64,000 bases of DNA from Plotosus lineatus (taxonomy: Eukaryota; Chordata; Actinopteri; Siluriformes; Plotosidae), in assembly GCA_024760905.1 (NCBI GenBank), contig CM045733.1, positions 37,440,001 through 37,504,000 of the forward strand, in the 5' to 3' direction. Every line of letters begins with the position of its first letter. The stretch's first letter is position 1. This document shows, in pieces, positions 39,367-52,700 of the stretch. The translations under genes and the position numbers were made by a program. The notes beneath the pieces were generated by a model. The model saw only the letters and a list, made by a program, of their open reading frames with translations, was not told where the DNA came from and did no database searches.

Positions 39367-42300
39367 CTGAGATTAATTTTAAATACATGTATACAGTCCT
39401 ACATGTTTGGGTGTGGCTATTTGATAGAAAAAAAATCATAATGTCTAAATAAATGCCATTATGACAAATTCGTTACAGGATTTGTCAACATTATTTAGTG
39501 TATTCCTTCAGAGAAGAACAGTCCCTTACATGTTTTTAAACTTTTGCCATCCATTCTTTTTCATAACTGGTTCTCTCCTTTAATATGACTGGCTAGGCAG
39601 CTAACCAGCTGCTCCACGAAGCAGCCAGCCGATTTCATTGCATTGCTGTATCTCAGGTCTACCACTAAAAGGCAAGGAACATGAATAATTTCTTCATATC
39701 AAAGAATAAGAAGAAACTCAAAAAATAAAAGTGATTCAGCAAGTGTGTATAGTACATTGTTTTTAATATTTTCTCATTTTAAATATGTGCATCATTCGTG
39801 TTTACCATATTTGATTTTCAAATAGAACCAAAGTTAGTGGAACTCTGAGATTTGTTTCACAATATTAGTGCTCAGAGAATTTTAAGTTTTTCAGAGAGCC
39901 GTTGTCCCTTACACTATATGGTGATGAAAGACGAGTCAAGTCAGGAGTACAGTGACATGGAATGATGGTGAAATCAAAATTTTCAATTTGAAAAATGGAG
40001 TGTTTTTCTAAAATTTATCCGATAAATATTTCAAATTGTGTGATGCATAAAATTTTGTATCAGGTTATTGTGACAGGTCACTTAAACTATGGAAATCCCT
40101 GATGGAGAAGATGACACAAAAGGTCATTGCTCAAGAAGCTGACTGTATGCAAGCACATTAATGGAAAGTTGAATGGAAGGAAAAAATGTAATAGAAAAAA
40201 GTGCACAAGCATCAGAGACATCCACAGCCCTGTGAGGATTGTGAAACAGAACCCATTTAAGAATTTGGGGGAGATTCACAAGTCAAAGACCGCTTCTGGT
40301 GCTTCAAGCCACTCTTGAACTAGAAACAAATGTCAGTGGTATCTGACCTGGACGAAGGACAAAATTAACTGGACTATTGCTCAGTGGTCTGAATGTCTTT
40401 TTTCAGATGAAGTTTGGCATTTCTTTTGGAAATCAAAGTCGCACAGAAACCAAGCTGCTTGAGGTCCAGTGTAAACTTGCCTGAGTCAGTGGTGGTTTGG
40501 GGAGCCATGTCATATGCTGGTGTTGGTCCACAGTGTTTTCTCAGGTTCAAGGTCAGCACAGCCATCTAGAAAAACGTTTTAGAGCACCTTATGCTTCCCT
40601 TTGCTAACCAGCTTTATGGAGATGCTCAATTCATTTCATGGCACACACTGCCAACAGTCCCAATTCCTCATTGACGCACCATTTTGTCTCTGTAATTGAT
40701 TACTTCGGGTGAGTTTGCTGGACAAACACCATAAATAATCTATGGGGTATTGTGAAAAGGAAGAAGCAGTGAGACACCAGACCCAACAATATAGGCATGC
40801 CGAAGGCCACTAAAAGAGCAACTTGGGCTTCCATAACATCAGCAATGCAATAGATCCCCGTGCCATGTCAGATTGTTGCAAAGGGAGACCCAACCAAGTA
40901 TAAAGTGCTACACATGGGGTTTTTTGGTTTGTTTTTAAATTGGTTTGAAATAATATTCTAATTTTCAGAGATACTGGATTTTGTCTGTCAATTATAATCA
41001 AAATGAAAAGGATGATATTCTAATCTATTGAGATGCACGCACAAAGAGCCCTTCATAATTATTGGCACCCCGATTGAGATGTGTTGTTTAGTGTCTAATA
41101 AATTCTCTCTCTTTTTTTTTTTTCCCCCCCCTCCAAATAATGTAAGCCAACAACGGAAGGGAAAGAGAAGAGGAAAATCCAATGTTTATTTAAAGTGAAT
41201 TTATTCAGTGGGAGTGGGGGTAAATCCCACATGTACAAATAATTCTTTTACGTCAAATCATGTGTGCCACAAGCATTAGCACACTCCTGATCTTAATACG
41301 TTATACAACTTCCTTTTTGCCAATAAAACATCACCTAATCTTCTCTTATCATGTTTCACAAGATGGCAGACTACAAAAAGAGGGATCTTGGACCGTTTAT
41401 CTTTGCACAATCTCACAATCATCCAGCAACCTGGGTCCTCTCCTCTGTGCTTTCAGCTCACTCTCAGGTTTTCAATGGGGTTGAGGTCTGGGGCTGAGAT
41501 GGCCATGGGAGGAGCTTGATTCTGTGTCTGGTGAACCGTTTCTGTGCAGACTGGCCACATGTTTCATTTCATGCTTTTTTTCTGAACTTCTGTTTGACCA
41601 AATTATTCTCATAATTCCCAGTCGAACAGAACTTCAGAAAAAGTCATGGCTGATGACGCGTTCAGGGGAAGTATCACGTATAAACAAGTACAGGTTGAGT
41701 GGAGAACACTGACTCAACATTGCAGTAAACAATACCTAAATGGAATAAAGTGCTGGAGAACTAGAACATTTTTTTCCCCCACTCTCGGGCTCTCATGCAG
41801 ATGGAACAGAGAATCAAATAATTTAAACTCCCTTTGTCGGAAAAGGGCAGCCAAACCAATATGAATGACAAACATCAAATTCACGCTGAATATACAGTGA
41901 GGATGGGAAAACCGGACAAGCAATTGGGGGACAGAGTGTACAATACGGACTGATAGGCCATCAACATTTGATAATATACATTAATTATTCCCCAAACACA
42001 CATTCACTGACCTTTCAGTGGCACCAACTGGCATATAATGTCACTGCATGCATCTATCTTTCCTTTCTTCTTTACACTTCGGAGTCTTTACTTTTTCCCC
42101 CTTTAGCTGCAAAACCAGTACGAGAGCTTTTCAATTTGCCTGATCTTAGTTTTTTCTTCTTCCTTTGGCTATGAAGGTTTCCCATTTCTTTAAGCTGCCT
42201 TACATTCGCTCTTTCTTTTCCTCTCGAAATGTAAAATCTTCGAACACACGCATACTCTGTCTAACCTCAAGACCACATTGAACCTCTAATAATCTAATAA

Positions 42301-43745
42301 GTGGCTTGTTAAGATTAATAACTCTACTACAACTGAGGGCACACACCTTTCGAATAACCTTCTGTTTGTTGTGAAAAGCAGCTTGAGAAGCAAGTACACC
42401 GACACTGGAACGACCAAGGGATCAAATATATTTTTATAATACATGTGCGAGGCATGTTGCACGTCGGAAGTATGTAATTTTTTTTCTTTTAAAAAAATTA
42501 AATAAAATAGTTGACAGTAATCCTGCCAGCTTAATTTGAAAGACATGAAAAGTAGACGAAATTCAACTTTGCTGGCAAGGGAAGGCAACATTTTTTTGAC
42601 TCTGACGTTTTTGGGAGGGTCAGCCGGAACCAAAAACATTTTTGTTCGACCTAAGGGTTGTGACTTTTCATAACAGCCACTAAAGCTCAGTGCTAAAAAG
42701 ACAATTGTGAGCCCACTCCACCGAAAGTAGGCTCTTGGGTCCTAAAATGAAAAATGAGCTTTTTACACAGTCAGAGGCCCAAATCTGCAAAATGCAGCAA
42801 AAAGTTTGTCAATACCTTGAAAACTGACCGAGCTATGCCAGTTCTTGTGTCAGCATTCTACTAAAATTTTCAAAAGACGTTAGTCCTTAGCAACCAAACA
42901 TTTTTATGCACTTCAGCCATATAAACCTTTAGAAAACATGTCTAGGAAGAGTTTTAGGAAGAGATGAAAGAAATCATCCTCATTTTAATCGGAGGCATTT
43001 TTTAAACACATCAGTCACCGTGGTAAGCCCCAAAAATTAACAGAAAAAAACCGACTATTTTATTTATTTTTTTCTGTTTACTCCAATAAGATCAGTATGT
43101 ATCTTTTTGACCATTATGTAAAGGTTCAAATGCCTCCAAATGATACTGATTGAAAAAAAACTGTCAGGTTCAAACAATCACACTGAAATTAAGAAAACAC
43201 ACACACACATATATATACACATATATATATACACACACATATTACATATACATATATAAGATAACCATATAACAAAACTCTCTGATCTCTTTATACAAGT
43301 AAGCTTCATCAACTCTGCCCTCAGCATTATCATCTTCATCTATATCCTGCTCAGCAGATAAGATCACATCTTCACAAACGCCACTAATCACACTTTTATT
43401 AACAGATGCTTTGTCATCAACATCAAAATCTTCATCAACACAGCTGGAATCATCATCAGTTTGTTTATATGTAAAAGCTATGAAACATTTACGTATTTTT
43501 CAGGTCTTGACCGATTTTCATACAAAACTACACAACCCACGATCCAGCATGTCCAGACAAGATTACACACAAATCAAATGATCAAAAAAATTCCATAATC
43601 GAATTCTGCATGCAGAGAAAAGTACCAATACTCATACAATACTCATTAAGTTGCTAAAGTACATAATACTGAGCATATGGGATTTTCTTTGACTGAATTG
43701 CAATGGAATCATGTCTTTCTTCATATTCCAGCGGACCTGAGGTAT

Positions 43746-43787
<42 letters not shown>

Positions 43788-46700
43788 CTAAGCAGTGGGC
43801 GATTTGTGCATCTATCGCACCATTTGCACTCATTTGACATCACAGATGACATTTCTCTCTCCTTTTCCAGAAATTGTGTATTCACGATCTTACTTACTGT
43901 TATTGAAGAGAAAGTCGGAGATAAGTTCCACATGCTGTATACTAGAGTCAGGAAGTAAAATGTGTGACGGGCACTGAGCATGTGCAATGTGAGCATGTGA
44001 CTGAGTTCACCAATCAGGGTGCTCATTTAAGATCTTCCTGAGCAACTTGCCCGCATTGTTTACGTGCATATTGTCTTTATAATCTTTATTTTATTCACTA
44101 AAATGGCATTTTAATATTAAAAAAGTATCCAAAATGGAGATACAACTTCACGACCGTTCTTCTGGTGTGTGGATTATAGTGTCTTGTACTGAACTCGGTG
44201 AATAATTGCAAAGAAAACCGCTAAGTTTGCTACTGTTTTTATCCAGTTTTATGAGGGTACTCGTCAGAAAAGTGGAAATAAAGGGCATTTTTAGTGAGTT
44301 TTAGTCAATTTCACTTCAGCAAGTGATAGTTGAATACTTGTTTTAATGGTTTATGCAAAAGTCCGAATTTTGATTAAAAAAAAAAAAAAAAAAGCTTTAC
44401 TTTTTTGGCCATTTTCTCGAAAGTAGTCCATACGACAAGCGCCTACATTTTGTGGAGCGCCTCACAATTGTGCGCACTGAAGTTAATCATTTTTAACACA
44501 AGTAAAAACACCACACAGAATGTGCGATGCATCCAAGGCCAGGAGCCATCACATAAACTTTGAAAACACCACACCCAGTCAGTATATTTACTATAACAGA
44601 TTTTAGAGATGAGCAGAGTGGGCTAACTGGTAAAACCATACTGCTTCAAAGAAGTTTCAGATTCCAGACGAGTCACAAAAATGTTACAATATAATACTAC
44701 AACCAGTGCTCGAGAAAATTTTTTACTGGCATTTTTTACTGGCAGTACTGTACTCCTCAAAATTTTGCCAGGGAGGTACTGACTTATATCTGGGAGTACC
44801 GAACACTTTACCATCATTGTCTTGCATTAAATGAGTGGTAAACTGCTTACATTCTTGTAAATACCATGACAAGTGTACCTCTTCAGCAGGAGTTCCAAGC
44901 AATAGTATTTAACTTCTGATCCCTTTGCACAGTATAAGAAGGCCAATGTACTTTGTGTAAGAGCAGTGTATGTATTAGTAATTGCATTACCATGATATGA
45001 TAAATTTGTACAATAGAGAATTGCTTGACTACTTATTCCCTTGATAAATACATGTACAAGAATTTTGATACTGAAACAGGAAAAATAGTCCTGAAAATAT
45101 GGTACTTTAAAGTCACACTGTTTTTCACACTTTTTTCATACAGAGTTTATTTTTTTCAAATAATTATAAATATCAGTGAAATCATTGGTAAAGTTACTGT
45201 ATTTTCCAAACTAGGAGTCACACTTTTTCATACTTTGGTGCAACTTATACTCCAGAGTGACTTATGTGAAATTACAGATATTCTGTTCGTCATAATAATA
45301 AAACATAATTTCACATGTTTGTTATTTTTTACACTCACAACCCCAAGAGCCAGTAACTGCTCATCCACCACCGAAGAAGTGGCCCCAAAAAGAAAATCCT
45401 ACTCTGCGGATTACAAGCTGCAAGTAGTGACATATGCAGCAGAAAATGGTAATCAAGCAGCAGAACGAAAGTTTGGCGTGAACGAGAAACTTGAGGGACT
45501 GGAAAAAAAGCGGAGATGACTATTCCCGCAATGAAGAAAAACAAACAAAAGCTAATTGCGGGCTAAAAGCTAAATGGCCACAGCTAGAGGAATGAGCTCG
45601 CACATGGGTGCTTAAGCAACGTGCTGCAGGGAGAGGCTTGTCAACAGTGCAGCTGCGTCTCCACGTCCAGGTAGTGGAATTATTACACTCACAATCACAA
45701 GAAGGCAACAAGAGGGCAGAAAAGCGGAGATTATTACTCAATGAAGAGAACAAAAAAAAAAAAAAAAAAAAAGCTAATCACGGGCTAAAACCGAGATGAT
45801 CACAGCTAGAGGAACAAGCTCGCACATGGGGGCTTGAGCAGTGTGCCTCAGGGAGAGGCTCGTCAACAGTGCCGTTGCATCTTCGAGTCCAGATAATTGT
45901 CAAGGAAATGAATATTAATGAGTTTGTGTGAGGACTTTCTTGGTGTTCCCGCTTCATGCGATGCAACCCCCCCTCTCTATCAGAGCGAGTACCACAACGT
46001 CACAAAAACTGTGTTTTCCAAGCCAAGGTCGACAGTTTCCATGAGTTTGCAACTTATAGTCCAGTGCAAATATATGTTTTTTTTTTTCTTCTTCATTATG
46101 CATTTTTTGGCCAATGACGTATAGTCCGGAAAACATGGTACTTGTATCTTCTGAGATTATTTAAGAATACATGTAGTTATATGACAAGTGAGCCATAAAA
46201 CATAACATCTAAAACTTTAGAAAATAAATGGAATCTGTTACAAATGAATACATGATACATGTACTTTGCAATGTCCTAACTCTGTACTTATTTAATGAAC
46301 TGTTTTAAACACCACTCTGCATTAGTCTGCCTTACAGTCAGTTCTGAGGACTTGTCAATGCCAATGCAGCGTAACCCTAACTTTTCAGCTACGCTGTGCA
46401 TGTTATGTTGATTATTAATGAATAGATACGCTTAAATTTTCGTTCTTAGTGCGTACCAGTTTTGTTGGCGTAACCGGTACACACATTTAACTTAGTGGCG
46501 TACTTCGGCTTTTTGAAGGTGAAAATTTCAGATTATGCCCCTTATCTGGAGCACTGTACAACTAATAATTTCAAACAAGAAATAAAAAAGGTAAAATCTT
46601 AACATATTGATGTATTGTTTGAAAGTCTTTGTTTATAATCTTCTAACACACATTTCCTGAAAAAGAAGACAGAGACACGGTTCCACTCAAAGCCACAGCT

Positions 46701-49700
46701 TCATGGGTAAAATTGAGTTGCACGCAATAGAATACATCCAAGATAAGAATGGTATTATGCAACATCACCACAAGCATTTCTAAAAAGTTTTTTTAAATAA
46801 AGACCAAAACTCATGCTCATCCCTGGCACGTCACTTCATCCTTGTTCCGGAACAGCAGTGTCCATGTGCTCCAAAGTTTTTCACATTTGTACATAATTTT
46901 TTGTAAAAATACTTTATGCAACATTTTTTTTTTTAATTCTGCTCCAGAGAAATGAAACATGCAGAATTTCTTCCACGAAGTCTATGAGAAACTGCATAAA
47001 TTCAAAAGGACACACAAAATTACCTCTTTCTGCAAATAAGCTAATATTTTTCACCTGAGCATGTGTAAACTCTTGGTGTGGACTGTATGTCTGGAAGGTG
47101 TGTAACTCACTTTTCTGAAGGAGCTTTACTTCTCCGTTCTCTCGTTTGATCTCATTCATTAGCTTGTGTTTTTTCTTCTCCCGCTCTTTGTCTTTCTTTT
47201 TTGCCTGTTCCTTATTTTTTTCCCATTCCTTTTTTTTTTCCTTCTCCCGCACACGTTCCTTCTCTCGCTCCTTTAGCTTCTCCTTGATGACATGCTCTGG
47301 AAAAGAAAAGAGTTTGAGGAAATAAGTGAATTTGTGAAACTATGTTTTAAAAAGGGAGGAACCAGGGTCAGACATCGTTTAATAGAGCTCTTCCAGCAGA
47401 AAGCCATGTTTAAGAATTTAGCGGTCCAGAGAAAAAGCATTGAAAAAGTGTTTGCATTTGGATGTATTCAGCCTTGCCTACACAAGTACAGTCTCTGATA
47501 ATATAAAATATATTCACAATGATATTCTAAATTAAGATAAACACTCAAACTGGTCATACCATCGAAAACACTGATTCCTTAATATAAAAAAAAAAAAACT
47601 GTAGTAAACTCTATATTTTACTTAACAATATCAATGACCTACAGCTAATTAACTTACATTCTTCAATATAAACACACACACACTCAATGTGTAGAGAAAT
47701 AAAATATCTATATACACGCACACGTGCAAAAGTTTTTGCCCCCTGACCAATATCTGACATTTTTTTTGCATGTTTGTCACTGTCATCCATTTCAGATCAA
47801 GCAAAGCTACATATTATACAAAGATAAAACATAAGTAAACACAAAACGCAGTTTTCAGTGCCAACTGCATTTATTAAGGGGGAAAAAATAAAACCACATC
47901 TGAGCCTACAAGGGCAAGTGTGAATACCCCTCCCCCCAAAAAAATCCCTAATAGCTGGTTGAACCACCTTTTGCAGCAATAACTACAATCAAGCATTTGT
48001 GATCAGAGACTATGAGTCTTTCACATCGCCGTGATGGGATTTTGGCCCACTCTTCTCTGCAGAATTGTGCAAGACCAACCTGATTCGATGGTATTTGGGC
48101 ATGAACAGCCTTTTTAAGGTCATGCCACAGCATCTCAATAGGGTTCAGGTCGGGACTTTGACTAGTCCACTCCAAAACCCTCATTTTGTTCTTTTTTAGA
48201 CATTCAGAATTGGACTTGCTTAGGATCATTGTCTTTCTGTAGAACCCAGGTGTACTTTAGCATGAGGTCTCGAACTGATGGATGAACATTCTTCACCAGG
48301 ATTTCCTGGTAGCGAGCAGAATTCATGTTTCCATCAATCGTGACAAGTTGCCCAGGTCCTGAAGCAGCAATGTAGGCCTAAATCACCACACATCCACCAT
48401 CATGTTTCACTGTTGGCGCAATGTTCTTTTAATCAAATGTAGTGTTCGTTTTGTGCCAGATGTAACGGCATACATTTCTCACAAAAAGTTCAACTTTAGT
48501 CCAGAGGACGTTATCCCCAAATCTTTGGGGATAATCAAGATGATTCTTGGCAAAAGTGATTCATGCCTTGATATTCATTTTGTCAAGTGGCTTTTGCCTC
48601 GGAACACTTCCATGGATGCCATTTTTGCCTCGTGTCTTTCTGATGGTCGAGTCATGAACACTGACATTAATTGACGCAAGTGAGGCTTGTAGTTGTTCAG
48701 AAGTGGTTTTTGGATCCTTTGTGACTTCTCCAGTTAGTCTGCACCGTGTTCTTGGAGTAATTTGGTAGGTCGGCCACTCATGTGAAGGGTCACCACTGTG
48801 CCATGCCTTCTCCATTTATGGATAATGCCTCCGACAGTGGTCCACTGGAGTCCCAAAGATTTATCGATGACTTTGTATTCTTTCCCAGACTGAGACATCT
48901 CGATAATTTTTCTTGTTTGCTCTTGAGCTCACTGGATCGCGGCATGATGTGTGTTCAGTATGGCCTACCTCACCTTATGAGACAGGTGTTATGTTCGGGA
49001 TCTCCTGATTGGAAATGTCTGGCAGGAATCAGGCCTGGGTGTGGCCATGAAATTGAACTCAGTTTTCCTCAATAATAGGATTCATCACAATTACCATACC
49101 TTTTCATAAGGGACCAATTACTTTTCACGGAGGTACATGTAGGTTTGAAAAGGATTTTTCTCTTAACAAGTAAAATCACAACAGGAAAACTGCATTTTTT
49201 AAATACTTGGATTATTTTTGTGTAATGATAACTTTTTTAGATCATCAAACAAATTTAAAGTCTGACAAAAAGGTACAAGTATTAAAAAAAAAAAAAAAAA
49301 AAAAATCAGCAAGGGGGCAATAACTTTTGCACAGCACTGTATACACACATACAATATAAACAAGTAATTTTGTAAACTAAATTTCAAAATATATACCGTA
49401 TTCAACATGATTCTGGGTGCTTTAAAAATTGGAGTGGGTGGGCGCTTATTACAATGTTACCAGCAGAGTGGAACGGTAAGTGCTTATTACCATCAAGGTG
49501 AAAAACATGAATAATAACAGAACAATAAGAGTTTTACTGGTATTTATGTTATTTTGTGGTATCAACCAAACTACTTACATGAAAGCTGAAAATTAACAGA
49601 AAACAGAATTATTATTATTATTTTTTTTTAAAGACCCCTTACTTTTCCCTCCTGGTGCTGTTCCTTTAAACATTTTCCCAGAAGTAAAATTGAGCCAATC

Positions 49701-52700
49701 AACATGAACATAAACAAAAGCACATGGCCAGGAACGAGCTTAAATTTATGAAGTTAGTGAGCAAGAGAATCGGGTGAAAAATACTCATCACTTTCTGATA
49801 GGTCCATATCTGGCTCCTCGCTCCATTTATTCAGAGCATCCCATAGTTTTGCTGTAGCAGTTTCTAATGGGTCATCGGTTGTTGGACATTTACCAAGTGA
49901 AAACAGCAACATATTTTCCTGTTTTTTCACGCCTCATTTTAGGGTTACAGAGATGGATCGAATAAAATTTGGCAAGTTTGATCGACGATTTTGCTCCCAG
50001 TACACATGGGCAGTTATTCGACATAAGATTTAAAAGGGGGGGGGCTTATTGGAGCAGGGCGGTTATGTCAAATACGGTAAAATAGAAATGTAAATACTAA
50101 CTATAAATGAGAACTGAACACTCATATACAATATGTACATTGAGGCATTGTGGAATGGAATAAATAAACTGTAGCAGCAAGGTGCATAGACTAGAATGTA
50201 AACAAAGTGCAGCAGTACAATACAATCGTAGAGTTTGTGGCTTTAATGCTCTCTTTCAAAGAACTGAGGTCTGTGTTAGACATGTGCACAACTCTCTTCC
50301 ACTGACACATACTGTTACACACTCTGATTGCAAGGGGTGGGGGAGGGGTTTGAAGGTTTTCACCACTCTGAGGTAAAAGCTGTTTTTGGGTCCGATTGTG
50401 CTGGTCTTGATGTTTGTACCACTTTCTTCAGGAACGCAGGAGAGAAACTGTCCATTTCCTGGATGTGTGGGATCAGTCGCACTGCAGCTGGCCACCTTCT
50501 GGACACAGACAGCATATATTATGTCTAGATCTGGTAGACAGCAGCCCACAATCCCATATGGAGTTCTCACCACCCTGGTCAAGTCCTTTCTGTCCTTGGC
50601 AATCAAGCTGCCGTCCCACACTGTTGCAATGAAACAGAATACTTTCGATTGCTGCACCATTGAAGTTCCTGAGCAGCTTCGAGGAGAGTCCGGTACATTT
50701 CTGCTTCCTGAAGAGGAAAAGCCAGTGTTGGGCCTTCATCAGAGGTGTTAACAGACCAGGACAGGTCAGATGAAATGTGTATTCCCAGAAACTTACTATC
50801 AACACGCTCCATCACCACTCCATGAATACAAAGAGAAGGAGCGCGGTCTTCCTAGTGTGTCTGTCGTTCAGTCTGACCTCCATCATATTACTGGAGTTCA
50901 GAATGAGGTTGTTGGTTTAACACCCGTTTATCAGGTGCTGAATCAACTCTGTTTTACATCAGAGTGGCTCATCGGACCGGTGCCTATCCCAGATTTCCAT
51001 AGCATGAAGCAACTCATAGTACAACTCCTCTTGGATGGGACGCTAGTCCATTGCAGGTTACCTTCCCAGTATATATTTTTTTCCTGGTACACATTTATAC
51101 TGCAAGGTTAACAGAGGCACACTTGTTCAGACCTTGGCCAGGGGTGGTCTAACTGGGATTTGAACACACAACGTCCCGATCATGAGTGCAGCAACCTATC
51201 CGCTACGCCACCAGCCCCACCGGATAGCAGAGTACTCATGTGTAAATAGGCTGAAGAGGGCCGAGGTAGTAGTAGGTAGAGCCCTGTAGTGTTCCAGTTT
51301 TCAGGATTAGGTTGGATGATGTAGAGTTCCCCATCCTCACCACCCGAGGTCGGTTGGCGAGAAAGTCCTTGATCCAGTAACACCAAGTGGCTGACAGCCC
51401 CAATTTCTAGAGCCGAGAGAACAGTGTTGAAAGCTGAACTGAAATGAACAAATGGCATCCTAGCATTTGTGTTCAGGTGCTCCAGGTGAGTCATTGTTGT
51501 ACGGATTGCTTGCAAGTCAGCATCCTCCATGGAGCAATTCTCCCTGTCAGCAAACTGAAGGCTGTCCAATCCTACGGGGATAGTGTTGATGTGGCTCAGG
51601 AAGATTATCTCGAAGCAAGTCATCATTAGGGCAACCGGTCGATAGTCATTGAGGCGGGTGACAACTGATTTTTTGAACACAGACATACAAATGTTGAAAA
51701 TGCCCAGGAAAACTCTGGCCAGCGCAAGACTTCAGGGTCTGGCCCGACACCTTATCTGGTCATGCAGCCCTGTTTATGTTGATCTTCAGGGTTGAACACA
51801 CTTGGTGCTGGTGCAGGACAAGGGGCTGATGCTGCTCCTCTGGCAGAGGACAATATACATTCTCCCTGCTGCTTAATGATTCAAAACATACAAAGAAGCT
51901 GTTCAGAGTGTCAGGCAGAGTGGGGTCATTGCTCTCCTGCTGGACACTATGCTTATAGCCCATGATGGTCCTAACACCTTTCCACATGTCACATGGGTTC
52001 TTGTTGGTAAAGTGTTCCTCGATACGCTCTTTGTGCCCGGGTTTTGCCAGTTGAACACCCTTTCTCAGTTCTTTCCAGACCTTGCTTTAAGCTAGCCTGT
52101 CGCCCTCTCAGAAGGCTGTGTCCCGGGTTTTAAGCAGGGCTCCAATCCATGGCTTCTGGTTGAGAAAAGCTGTGATGGACTTTGTAGGACAGAACAGCCA
52201 ACATGTATTCAAGATCAGCACCCTTTTTAAACATATCCCAATCTGTGTGCTCAAAGCAGTCTTGTAGTGCTGATGAAGCCTCCTCAGTTAAGATCTGCAC
52301 GGTTCTGGTGGTGGGTTTAGTCCTGAAGATCAGTGGTTTATATGTCGAAATCAGCTGTGATATGGTCTCACGTGCCCAAGTGAGGAGTTGCAAGAGCTTT
52401 GTACACTCCTGGGATATTGAAATAAACCTGATACAGCATTAGTGTCTCTGGTCATAGAGTCAATGATTCGGTGTAATGTGGGGAAAACTGATTTCAGTTC
52501 TACATGGTCAAAGTCACCAGCCACAATCACAGCCGCCTCCGAGTTAGCATTTGTCAGAGTGCTAATCAGACAATACAGCTCTTCCAGCGCTAGCTTAGCA
52601 TTACAGTAGCGCTTGGTGGCAAGTAAACCGCTATGATTATAACAGAATGGAATTCTCTTACCAGATTGAACAGTCTTGCACAGCACTACCAGACATTCCA

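Noticed and set aside
44704..46562. 8-bp target duplication around the putative hAT at 44.7-46.6 kb
   Set aside because: Flanks share only six bases at shifted positions, so not counted as a duplication.
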